The translations under genes were made by a program, and so were the position numbers. The notes under the pieces were generated by a model that saw only the letters and a program-made list of their open reading frames with translations, searched no databases and had not been told where the DNA came from. From assembly GCA_002435595.1 (NCBI GenBank), contig DJBL01000132.1:1-28387 (forward strand): a DNA stretch of 28,387 nucleotides. The letters are read 5' to 3'. Source of the stretch: Stenotrophomonas maltophilia. GTDB taxonomy: Bacteria; Pseudomonadota; Gammaproteobacteria; Xanthomonadales; Xanthomonadaceae. Below, in pieces: positions 15,483 to 22,387 of this stretch (position 1 is the stretch's first letter; every line of letters starts with the position of its first letter).

Positions 15483-16369
15483 ACCGGGTTGGCGTCCAGG
15501 AAGGCGCGGATCTTCGGCACCAGCACCTCGTGCTTGTCCTCCAGCACGTAGTGCCCGGCATCCTCGTAGGCATGCACCTGCGCCTGCGGCAGCGCGGCCT
15601 GGAAGCCTGCCAGGAAATGGTGGTCGAACACGAAGTCGCGCAGGCCCCAGCCGAGGAAGGCCGGGCGGTCGGCGTAGCGGGGCAGGGTCTGGCCGGAGCG
15701 CTCCAGCAGCGACCAGGCCTTGTCGGCCGGCGACAGCGGGATGTCCTGCATGAAGCGGATGGTGCTGATGCGGTTGGCGTAGTTGTTGTACGGCGATACG
15801 TAGGCGCGGCGTACATCGGCCGGCATTTTGCGTTCCACGCCCAGCCATGAGGCGCCGGCGGAGAAGGCATTGAAGGTACGGATGATCCACTCGCCCACCT
15901 TCCAGTGCCGGCCCAGCGCGATCTGCCACGGCATCTGCTTGGCCGCCGGCATCGGGAAGGCGGCGGTGTTGAGCACCACCAGGCGCTTGACCTGGTCATG
16001 GTGCGACAGCGCCCAGCCAAAGCCGATCATGCCGCCCCAGTCGTGCACGGCCAGGGTCACCGGGCCGGTGATGCCCAGGTGCGCGAGCAGCGCGTCCAGG
16101 TCATCCACGCGCGACTGCAGGGTGTAGTCGTAGTGCGCGTCATCGGGCTTGTCCGACAGGCCCATGCCGATATGGTCCGGCACGATGCAGCGGTATCTAT
16201 CCGACAGCCCGGCCACCAGGGTGCGCCAGTAGTAGCTCCACGACGGATTGCCGTGGACCATCACCACCACCTCGCCATCGCGCGGGCCTTCGTCGAGGTA
16301 GTTCATCGACAGGCCGGGACGGACCTCGAAGCGCTGCGGGTGGGCGGGGTAACCGGGAAGCTTGGACAT
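15479..16369 (-). CDS. oleB: OleB, beta-lactone decarboxylase (alpha/beta hydrolase)
   Basis: Haloalkane-dehalogenase-like alpha/beta hydrolase that splits CO2 from the OleC beta-lactone to give the cis-olefin. It is 296 residues. The nucleophile is Asp110 in LAVHDWGGMIGFGWAL, the oxyanion region is HGNPSWSYYWR, and the catalytic His is His273 in DAGHYVLED. Nucleophile and histidine spacing (163) equals that of X. campestris OleB as I recall it (Asp114, His277). ATG at 16369 (MSKLPGYP) follows AGGTG; the longer frame to 16417 would translate through an intrinsic terminator and is rejected. It lies 61 bases after the oleA stop. Confidence 0.94.
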   Translation of the reverse strand: MSKLPGYPAHPQRFEVRPGLSMNYLDEGPRDGEVVVMVHGNPSWSYYWRTLVAGLSDRYRCIVPDHIGMGLSDKPDDAHYDYTLQSRVDDLDALLAHLGITGPVTLAVHDWGGMIGFGWALSHHDQVKRLVVLNTAAFPMPAAKQMPWQIALGRHWKVGEWIIRTFNAFSAGASWLGVERKMPADVRRAYVSPYNNYANRISTIRFMQDIPLSPADKAWSLLERSGQTLPRYADRPAFLGWGLRDFVFDHHFLAGFQAALPQAQVHAYEDAGHYVLEDKHEVLVPKIRAFLDANPV

Positions 16370-16386
16370 CGGATCGCACCTGTAAA

Positions 16387-16409
16387 AAGGGCCGGTAGTA
16401 CCGGCCCTT
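16387..16409 (-). terminator. Intrinsic terminator between oleA and oleB
   Basis: In the minus-strand sense, AAGGGCCGG – loop TACTA – CCGGCCCTT is followed directly by TTTACA. The 9-bp GC-rich stem with a run of five Ts (two within the stem) is a canonical rho-independent terminator. It begins 22 bases past the oleA stop and ends 17 bases before the oleB ATG. Confidence 0.88.
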
Positions 16410-16430
16410 GGATTCAACGCAGCGGGCTGT

Positions 16431-17447
16431 TTACCAGACCACTTCGGCCATCGAGCAGTTCAGGCCCGAGCCGATGCCCAGCAGCGCGATGCGATCGCCC
16501 TTCTTCAGGCGGCCCAGCTCCTTGAGCTTGCTCAGCACGATCGGCACCGAGGCCGGACCGATGTTGCCGTGCTCGCCGAAGATGGTCATGACCTTCTTCG
16601 GGTCGATGCCGAAGTTCTTGATGAACGCGGCGGTGTGCGGCTGGCTGACCTGGTGGATGACGAACTGGTCCAGCTCGTCCACCGCCCAGCCCAGCGCTTC
16701 GCGCGCGGCGACGAAGGTCTTCTGGGCCAGCTTGATGCCTTCGATCAGCAGCATGCGGGTGTCGGTGACCATGCGGTCCAGGTTGCCGCGGCACAGCTGG
16801 TTCCACTCGGTGGCCGAGCGGGTCACGCCACCGCGGTAGCGCGGCGCGTCGGGAACCAGCTCGGTCCGCGCCATCACCATGGCGGCGGCACCGCAGCCCA
16901 GGGTCAGGGCGGCCATCTCGTTGCGGAAGTCGTCGGCGGTCACGCCCGGCAGGGCCATGCGCTCGAGGGTCTTCTCGTAGACCAGGTTGGCGGTTTCGCC
17001 ATCGACGATCAGCGCGTAGTCGATCTCGCCACGCTCGAGCATGCGCGCGGCGATGTCCATGCCGTTGATGAAGGCCAGGCAGGCGTTGGCGACGTCGAAG
17101 GTCATGCACTCATCGCCCACGCCCAGGTTGCCCGAGACGATGCTGGCGGTGGACGGTTCCAGGTAGTCGCGGCTGACCGAGGTGTTGACCAGCAGGCCGA
17201 TCTTGTCGGCGCCGATGCCGGCGTCTTCCAGCGCCTTGCGGGCCGCCAGGGTGGCCGCGTCGGAGGCGAGCATGTCCGCATCCCACAGGCGTCGGGCATG
17301 GATGCCGGCAATGTCGCCGAGCACGTCGGTACGGATGCCCAGACGATCCAGCGTCGGCTGCAGACGTTCGTTGATTTCCTTGGACGTCAGCGTGTGCGGC
17401 GCGTCGATGTGCGCCAGGCCGGCGATAGAGACATTCTTGAAGAGCAT
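16431..17447 (-). CDS. oleA: OleA, acyl-CoA head-to-head condensing thiolase
   Basis: Thiolase-superfamily (FabH-like) enzyme that joins two fatty acyl-CoAs by non-decarboxylative Claisen condensation to a 2-alkyl-3-oxo acid, the first ole step. It is 338 residues. The nucleophile is Cys123 in DVANACLAFINGM, the catalytic Glu is Glu97 in RDYLEPST, then His265 in FVIHQVSQPH and Asn295 in GEHGNIGPAS. These keep the exact spacing of X. campestris OleA Glu117/Cys143/His285/Asn315 (offset 20 throughout), which separates it from FabH. Start ATG at 17447; ribosome site is weak. A TACAAT box lies 35-40 bases upstream. First gene of the ole locus. Confidence 0.96.
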   Translation of the reverse strand: MLFKNVSIAGLAHIDAPHTLTSKEINERLQPTLDRLGIRTDVLGDIAGIHARRLWDADMLASDAATLAARKALEDAGIGADKIGLLVNTSVSRDYLEPSTASIVSGNLGVGDECMTFDVANACLAFINGMDIAARMLERGEIDYALIVDGETANLVYEKTLERMALPGVTADDFRNEMAALTLGCGAAAMVMARTELVPDAPRYRGGVTRSATEWNQLCRGNLDRMVTDTRMLLIEGIKLAQKTFVAAREALGWAVDELDQFVIHQVSQPHTAAFIKNFGIDPKKVMTIFGEHGNIGPASVPIVLSKLKELGRLKKGDRIALLGIGSGLNCSMAEVVW

Positions 17448-17481
17448 CAGTTAGCGCCAAGGCTCAGGCAAAGGGGGCGCT

Positions 17482-17487
17482 ATTGTA
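17482..17487 (-). promoter_or_regulatory. Possible -10 box of oleA
   Basis: TACAAT on the minus strand, 35-40 bases before the oleA ATG, is one base off the sigma-70 consensus. No convincing TTGACA-like element is present 16-18 bases upstream, so an activator or a weak promoter is likely. Confidence 0.35.
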
Positions 17488-17561
17488 AGCCGGCGCTGCC
17501 TTCACCGCACCTTTACGAATTCACGCCCGGGCGTATGGTCCGGCCGGGCGGGCTGAAGGGT

Positions 17562-17879
17562 TCAGCGCGGCGGGCACTGGAAGGCCAGGAAGCGCTGGCT
17601 GCCGTCGGCCGGCTGGCCGGCCGCCTGGACCGCATTGGCCCCGGCGCTGGGCGCTTCGTTGCGGGCCAGGGTTTCCAGTTCTTCCTGCACGCGCAAGGGG
17701 TTGCGGTTGTAGAAGGCCACCTTGCTCTTGACCGTCACCACCACCTCGCCCTTGTTCTGGCAGCCGCTCGGCACCTGGCCGGCAGGCAGCACGCGCACGG
17801 TCTTGCCCACCGGTTCGATCGGCACCCAGGTGCAGGCGGTGGCGCTGAGGGTGAGCAGGGAAAGCAGAAGAACGCGCAT
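17562..17879 (-). CDS. DUF4156-type lipoprotein
   Basis: A 105-residue lipoprotein. The signal MRVLLLSLLTLSATAC gives lipidation Cys16. The mature part has VGKTVRVLPAGQVPSGCQNKGEV, read as the DUF4156 pattern in which a second Cys follows the V/L-rich strand, and ends in LAFQCPPR, so two further Cys may form a disulfide. NRNPLRVQEELETLARNEA-type helix sequence lies in the middle, followed by GANAV. Family members (E. coli YjeI-like) have no known function. The ATG at 17879 is preceded by AGGTTCC. It is in the same direction as the M16 protease gene but separated by 243 bases of repeat-like DNA. Confidence 0.8.
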   Translation of the reverse strand: MRVLLLSLLTLSATACTWVPIEPVGKTVRVLPAGQVPSGCQNKGEVVVTVKSKVAFYNRNPLRVQEELETLARNEAPSAGANAVQAAGQPADGSQRFLAFQCPPR

Positions 17880-17989
17880 GTGGGGAACCTGGCTGGGCGA
17901 CGAGAAAGGAGTGTGCGGGAAACGGCTGAATCGGGGGTGATGGGGTGCCGGGTGGGATCCCGGCCCCCTGCGTTGCAGATCGGCATGGC

Positions 17990-18011
17990 GCCGGCCAGCG
18001 GCCGGCCCTAC
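17990..18011 (-). repeat. SMAG-type REP
   Basis: On the minus strand, GTAG (18011-18008) then G, GCCGGCC, GCT, GGCCGGC. A GTAG head plus a GC-rich palindromic stem is the described form of Stenotrophomonas SMAG elements. Confidence 0.7.
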
Positions 18012-18031
18012 GCGTTTGCCTCTGGAGGAGA

Positions 18032-18052
18032 GCCCCCCTGGGTAAGGGGGGC
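18032..18052 (-). terminator. GCCCCCC/GGGGGGC hairpin after the M16 protease gene
   Basis: A perfect 7-bp GC stem (18032-18038 / 18046-18052) with loop TGGGTAA. In the minus sense it is followed by TCTCCTCC. It lies 70 bases past the protease stop. The surrounding 17940-18120 sequence is repeat-rich and holds no gene. Confidence 0.5.
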
Positions 18053-18122
18053 GCGCCGAAGGCGCGGGGGTGTGGGTGCCGGTGAGATGGGGCCCACGCT
18101 CCGCATGCGGATCGTGGCAGCG

Positions 18123-20987
18123 TCAGCGCGATTGCGCTGCCGCAGCCGGCACTTCCTTGCCGTCGGCGTCGATCACGTGGACCTCGCCGATGTTGAGCGC
18201 CCGCACTTCCTTCTCGGTCTGCTTCAGATCGCCGACCACCACCCAGGTGAGGGTCTTGGGATCCAGCGTGGCCGCGGCCTGCTGCACCTGCTCCGGCGTC
18301 ATCGCCTCGATCTCGGCCTTGCGCTTGAACACATAGTCGTCCGGGCGCTGGTAACGCACGATGCCGCTGATGGTGCCCAGCACCGCGCTGGCGGTTTCAT
18401 AGGCACCGGGCAGGCTGAGCGTCTGGATGTTGCGGATGCGCGCCACTTCCGCAGGCGTGGCCGGCCTGGTCCCGCTGGCGAACTCGCGGATGTCCTTCTG
18501 CAGTTCCTGCATCGACTCGGCGGTCTTGTCGATCTGCACCGGTGCACGCGCGCCCCACGGACGCTGGCCCAGCGTGGCCGGGGCGCTGCTGCCCGCCCCG
18601 TAGGACCAGTGCTTTTCCTCACGCAGGTTCATGTTCAGGCGCGAGGTGAAATCACCGCCGAGCACGCCGTTGGCGATATCGAAGCGGGTGCTGCCCGGGT
18701 CCATCGCCGAGGGCACCAGCTGGCTGGCGAACAGGTTGGCCTGCACCGCGCCGGGCTGGTCGATCAGGTACACGCGGGCATGGGTGGGACGGGCCACGTC
18801 GGCCGGCGCCTTGACCTGCGGCGCGGTGCCGGTGCTCTTCCAGTCGCCGAACTGGCGCTCCAGCAGCGGCACGATGTCCTTCAGGGTGGTGTCACCCACC
18901 ACGATCAGGGTGCCCTGTTCGGGGCGCAGGGCGTCGCGGTGGAAGGCCACCAGGTCTTCGCGGGTAAGCGACTGGATGTCCGCTTCATTGCCGCTGCCGG
19001 TGAACGGGATCGCATACGGGTGGCCGGCGCCGTACAGCAGGGTCGGCATCACCCGCATCGCCGCCGCGCTGGGGTTGACCTTTTCCTGCTGGATGCCGGC
19101 GATCCAGGTCGCCTTGACCCGGTCGATCTCGGCCTGGTCGAAGCGCGGCTGGCGCAGCATGTCCGCGTACAGGGCCAGCGACGGCGCCAGGTTTTCCTTC
19201 AGGGCCGACAGATAGACGCTGGCGCTGTCCAGCGAGGCGGAGGCGCCCAGGTTGGCGCCCAGTGCATCGGCGGCGTTGGCGAAGGGCAGCGCGCCGAGCT
19301 TGCCAGCGCCTTCGCCCATCAGGTCCATGGTGAAGTTGGCAGTGCCCTGTTTGCGGCCCTGGTCGGCGGTGAAGCCACCGGGGAATTCATAGCTGAACTG
19401 CACCACCGGGATGTCGTGGCGCTCGGCCAGGATCACCTTGGTGCCGTTCTTGAGCGTGGCGCGGTGCAGCTGCGGGAACTTCAGCTCGGGGAAACTCTTG
19501 GTCTGCGGCACCCCGGTGCTGCGGTCCACCTGGCTGGGCAGGGTGGTGTACTTGGCATCCACGGCCGGCACGGTGAACGGCTTGGGCGACTGCGACGGCA
19601 GTTCGGCCAGCGCCACGCGGGCGCCCGGCTCGACCACGATGGTGTGGTCGCCCACGCCCAGCCACTTGGCTCCCACCGCGCGCACGTCGGCAGCGCTGGC
19701 CGCATCGATGGTGGCCAGCGACCGGCGGAAGCAGCCCGGATCGCCCTCGAACACGGTGCACTCGGCCAGCGCGTCGGCCTTGCCGCCGAAGCCGCCGATG
19801 CGCTCGATACCGCGGATGAAACCGGCGCGGAAGGCGGTCTTGCCGCGGCTCAGTTCGTCGGCGGTCGGACCGTCCTTGGCCAGGCGCTTGATCTCTTCAT
19901 CGATGATCGCTTCCACCTTGGCCGGGTCCACGCCCTGCTTGACGGTGGCCATCACCACGAAGTTGGAGCCCAGCTGCGAGCTGTAGGCGCCGGCGCTGAT
20001 GTTGTCCACCAGCTTGTCCTGGTGCAGCAGGCGCTGGTCCAGGCGCGAGGACTTGGCCCCGCCCAGCACCTGGGCAAACAGCTGCAGCTGGTCGATATCG
20101 GTGGTGCCGACCTCGGCCACGTTCCAGGCGCGATAGATGCGCGCCTGCGGCACCTTGTCGGTCATCACTTCGCGGGTGCTCTTCTCGCGCTTGGCCACGT
20201 TGACCTTGGGCTGGGCCATGGTCGGGCCGGCCGGGATGTCACCAAAGTAGCGGGCCACCTTTTCCTTGGCCGTGGCCAGGTCGATGTCGCCGGCCAGCAC
20301 CAGTACTGCGTTGTTGGGGCCATACCAGGTGCGGAACCAGGTCTTGACGTCCTCCAGCGAGGCGGCGTTGAGATCGTTCATCGAGCCGATCACGCCGTGG
20401 TGGTACGGGTGGCCTACCGGGTACATCGCGCGGGTCAGCTTGTCCCACACCTGGCCATAGGGCTGGTTCTCGCCCTGGCGCTTTTCGTTCTGGACCACGC
20501 CGCGCTGCTCGTCGAGCGCGGCCTGGTCGATCGCGCCGACCAGGTGGCCCATGCGGTCGGACTCCATCCACAGCGCCATGTCCAGCGCGGTGGTCGGCAC
20601 GTTCTCGAAGTAGTTGGTGCGGTCGGTATTGGTGGTGCCGTTCTGGCCGGTCACGCCGACCTGCTTGAAGGGCTCGAAATATTCGCCGTCGTGGTTTTCG
20701 CTGCCCTGGAACATCAGGTGCTCGAACAGGTGCGCAAAGCCGGTGCGCCCGGCCGGTTCGTCCTTGCTGCCGACGTGGTACCAGACGTTGACCGCCACGA
20801 TCGGGGCCTTGCGGTCGGTGTGCACCACCACGCGCAGGCCATTGGGAAGGGTGAACTGCTCGAACGGAATGTCGACCTTGGCCGGCGTGGCGGGCTTGGC
20901 CAGCACCGGGGCGGGTACCACGCTGCCCAGTGCGGCGGAGAGCGCTACAGCCAGCAGCGCGGCACGCGGTCGAAGATGAACGGTCAT
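18123..20987 (-). CDS. Secreted two-unit M16 (pitrilysin-type) zinc protease
   Basis: A 954-residue protein. The signal peptide, about residues 1-30, ends APVLA. The first peptidase unit has the inverted zinc motif HLFEH (His86, Glu89, His90) in GFAHLFEHLMFQGSENHDG. The third ligand is probably Glu168 in VVQNEKR, the same ~80-residue spacing as pitrilysin. The second unit, from ~residue 490, keeps the fold (FSYEFPGGFTADQGRKQG, then TMDLMGEGAGKLGAL) but lacks HxxEH, as is usual for the non-catalytic half. Start ATG at 20987 with AAGGAA nearby; the open frame continues to 21335 without homology. Periplasmic oligopeptide degradation is the likely role, alongside lipoprotein Dcp. Confidence 0.94.
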   Translation of the reverse strand: MTVHLRPRAALLAVALSAALGSVVPAPVLAKPATPAKVDIPFEQFTLPNGLRVVVHTDRKAPIVAVNVWYHVGSKDEPAGRTGFAHLFEHLMFQGSENHDGEYFEPFKQVGVTGQNGTTNTDRTNYFENVPTTALDMALWMESDRMGHLVGAIDQAALDEQRGVVQNEKRQGENQPYGQVWDKLTRAMYPVGHPYHHGVIGSMNDLNAASLEDVKTWFRTWYGPNNAVLVLAGDIDLATAKEKVARYFGDIPAGPTMAQPKVNVAKREKSTREVMTDKVPQARIYRAWNVAEVGTTDIDQLQLFAQVLGGAKSSRLDQRLLHQDKLVDNISAGAYSSQLGSNFVVMATVKQGVDPAKVEAIIDEEIKRLAKDGPTADELSRGKTAFRAGFIRGIERIGGFGGKADALAECTVFEGDPGCFRRSLATIDAASAADVRAVGAKWLGVGDHTIVVEPGARVALAELPSQSPKPFTVPAVDAKYTTLPSQVDRSTGVPQTKSFPELKFPQLHRATLKNGTKVILAERHDIPVVQFSYEFPGGFTADQGRKQGTANFTMDLMGEGAGKLGALPFANAADALGANLGASASLDSASVYLSALKENLAPSLALYADMLRQPRFDQAEIDRVKATWIAGIQQEKVNPSAAAMRVMPTLLYGAGHPYAIPFTGSGNEADIQSLTREDLVAFHRDALRPEQGTLIVVGDTTLKDIVPLLERQFGDWKSTGTAPQVKAPADVARPTHARVYLIDQPGAVQANLFASQLVPSAMDPGSTRFDIANGVLGGDFTSRLNMNLREEKHWSYGAGSSAPATLGQRPWGARAPVQIDKTAESMQELQKDIREFASGTRPATPAEVARIRNIQTLSLPGAYETASAVLGTISGIVRYQRPDDYVFKRKAEIEAMTPEQVQQAAATLDPKTLTWVVVGDLKQTEKEVRALNIGEVHVIDADGKEVPAAAAQSR

Positions 20988-21145
20988 TCCGGTTCCTTGG
21001 TCATGAAAGTGAAGGCCGATGCTAGCGCGTGCGGGGCGCCAGCGGCATCGGCCAACAGTCACTGCGCTATAGGGGAATGGCCGACGCAGCACGCGATCGG
21101 CCGCCCGGATCGGCCCGGATCCGCCCGCGCGACAGCCCGGGACGC

Positions 21146-21192
21146 GGACACCACGCGGGGCCGGGCGGACAGGTGTCCGGACAGCGGACACC
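21146..21192. promoter_or_regulatory. GGACACC repeat cluster, candidate activator site
   Basis: GGACACC at 21146-21152 and 21186-21192, and its inverse GGTGTCC at 21172-21178. The last two form an inverted repeat GGTGTCCG-N5-CGGACACC of 8 bp per arm (21172-21192). The centre lies about 80 bp upstream of the predicted sigma-54 start site, the usual place for an enhancer-binding protein. Confidence 0.45.
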
Positions 21193-21217
21193 CTGGGGAA
21201 TGGAAAAAACCGTTTGA

Positions 21218-21230
21218 AATCAATGGGTAA
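21218..21230 (+). promoter_or_regulatory. IHF-like site
   Basis: AATCAATGGGTAA matches the IHF consensus WATCAANNNNTTR at all but one specified base. It lies between the GGACACC inverted repeat and the -24 element, where IHF bends DNA at many sigma-54 promoters. Confidence 0.35.
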
Positions 21231-21233
21231 AAG

Positions 21234-21250
21234 TTGGCACGGCACCTGCT
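21234..21250 (+). promoter_or_regulatory. Sigma-54 (RpoN) -24/-12 promoter
   Basis: TTGGCACGGCACCTGCT matches the TGGCACG-N4-TTGC consensus with one change in the -12 block. The invariant GG (21236-21237) and GC (21248-21249) have exactly 10 bases between them. Predicted start near 21261, giving a ~140-base leader to the ATG at 21400. Confidence 0.6.
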
Positions 21251-21399
21251 TGGTACTGGCTGTGGCAACCGCATGATCAGATCCAAACTGACTGCAAGCT
21301 GAACGCAAACGCGAATAGTGAAATTGTTCTTGCATGCCCCGAATCGGTGTACTACCTTACTACCACACCACTGCCCACCAACACTAAACAGGCCCCGCC

Positions 21400-21867
21400 A
21401 TGAACACCAAGACCATCGCCATCGCCATCGCCCTTGCCGCCGGCACCGCGTTTGCTTCGAACGTGCAGGCCGCCACCATCACCACCCTGGACACCGTGCA
21501 GGTGCGTCCGTCGGCCGACCAGATCGCCCAGGCCGCCGTGGAACGCACCAGCGCCATCCCGACCCTGGCCCTGGTGGAAGTCCGCCCGACCGCTGGCCTG
21601 ATCGCCGACTACCGCGCCGAGCTGGCCGACAGCCGCCGCGTCACCACGCTGGCCGCCGTCGAAGTGCGCCCGACCGCCGAGCAGTACCAGGCCCTGGCCG
21701 CCGAGCAGGTGACCCATCGCGATTACGTGGCCACCCTGACCGCCGCCGCCACCGCCGTTGCCCGCGACGTGATCGTCAACCTGCCGGCCCTGCAGGTGCG
21801 TCCGTCGGCTGCCGACCTGCAGGCCCTGGCGCTGGAAACCGCTGCCCAGGTGCTGGTCCGTCCGTAA
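21400..21867 (+). CDS. Secreted V-x-V-R-P repeat protein, unknown family
   Basis: A 155-residue protein that I do not recognise as any named family. A Sec signal (1-24) ends NVQA. The mature protein is built from a repeated unit: VQVRPSADQIAQA (33-45), VEVRPTAGLIADY (59-71), VEVRPTAEQYQAL (87-99), LQVRPSAADLQAL (131-143), and a final VLVRP at the C-terminus. Each is preceded by a T-L/L-x-x-type strand and followed by an Ala-rich helix-like stretch, with start-to-start spacing of 26, 28 and 44 residues. There is no Cys, no lipobox and no enzyme motif. Codon use is like its neighbours. It appears to be driven by a sigma-54 promoter 139 bases upstream. It could be a periplasmic or surface structural/adaptor protein; that is inference. 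Confidence 0.82.
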   Translation: MNTKTIAIAIALAAGTAFASNVQAATITTLDTVQVRPSADQIAQAAVERTSAIPTLALVEVRPTAGLIADYRAELADSRRVTTLAAVEVRPTAEQYQALAAEQVTHRDYVATLTAAATAVARDVIVNLPALQVRPSAADLQALALETAAQVLVRP

Positions 21868-21910
21868 CCGGTTGCTGCGGTAACGCGCAGCAGCCGCGTA
21901 AACTGCGGCC

Positions 21911-22387
21911 ATGACCGCGCCCACGTTCCACGTCATCCTGTTCCAACCCGAAATCCCGCCGAACACCGGCAATGTGATCCGCCTCTGCGCCAACACCGGC
22001 GCGCGGCTGCACCTGATCGAGCCGCTCGGTTTCGACCTGAGCGACAAGCAGCTCAAGCGCGCCGGCCTGGACTATCACGAATACGCTCGACTGCAGGTCC
22101 ATCCCGACCTGGACACCGCCCTGCAGGCCATTGCACCCAAGCGTCTGTTTGCCCTGAGTACCCGCGGCAGCGTGCGTTACGACACTCCGCAGTTCGACGA
22201 TGGCGATGCCTTCCTGTTCGGCCCGGAAACCCGCGGCCTGCCCCAGGACCTGCTCGACGCGCTCCCCGATGGCCGGCGCCTGCGCCTGCCGATGCAGCCG
22301 GACAACCGCAGCCTCAACCTGTCCAACACGGTCGCCGTGGTGATGTACGAGGCGTGGCGCCAGCACGGGTTTGCCGGCGGCGTGTAG
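21911..22387 (+). CDS. trmL: tRNA (cytidine/uridine-34 2'-O)-methyltransferase TrmL
   Basis: A 158-residue SPOUT methyltransferase that 2'-O-methylates the wobble base of tRNA-Leu isoacceptors with SAM. The family's three blocks are all present: QPEIPPNTGNVIRLCANTG near the N-terminus, LFGPETRGLP in the middle and the knot sequence MQPDNRSLNLSNTVAVVMYEA at the end (given here in parts as PDNRSLNLSN plus VAVVMYEAWRQ). Length equals E. coli TrmL (157). It starts 43 bases after the VRP-repeat gene on the same strand; the gap has no terminator, so read-through is possible. Confidence 0.96.
   Translation: MTAPTFHVILFQPEIPPNTGNVIRLCANTGARLHLIEPLGFDLSDKQLKRAGLDYHEYARLQVHPDLDTALQAIAPKRLFALSTRGSVRYDTPQFDDGDAFLFGPETRGLPQDLLDALPDGRRLRLPMQPDNRSLNLSNTVAVVMYEAWRQHGFAGGV

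Larger units (their letters stand above)
20988..21399. other. 412-bp intergenic region between M16 protease and VRP-repeat genes
   Basis: Divergent gap with no credible ORF. The protease-proximal 150 bases are GC-rich. From 21140 the region holds copies of GGACACC, an AT-rich stretch at 21200-21235, a sigma-54-like promoter at 21234-21250 and a ~140-base leader before the ATG at 21400. The base composition changes abruptly at about 21200. Confidence 0.7.

Noticed and set aside
16370..16417. Longer N-terminus for OleB
   Set aside because: The extra 16 codons lie within the oleA terminator hairpin and are not like the family's N-terminus, while the ATG at 16369 has a ribosome site.
16569..21230. 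A 1553-codon open frame on the plus strand
   Set aside because: It runs antisense to oleA, the DUF4156 gene and the M16 protease and its translation is His/Gly/Gln/Arg/Val-rich with no motif. It is an artefact of GC-rich third positions in the true minus-strand genes.
21029..21286. Small open frames in the 412-bp gap upstream of the VRP-repeat gene
   Set aside because: They have no ribosome site or homology and cover the promoter elements; base composition does not look coding.
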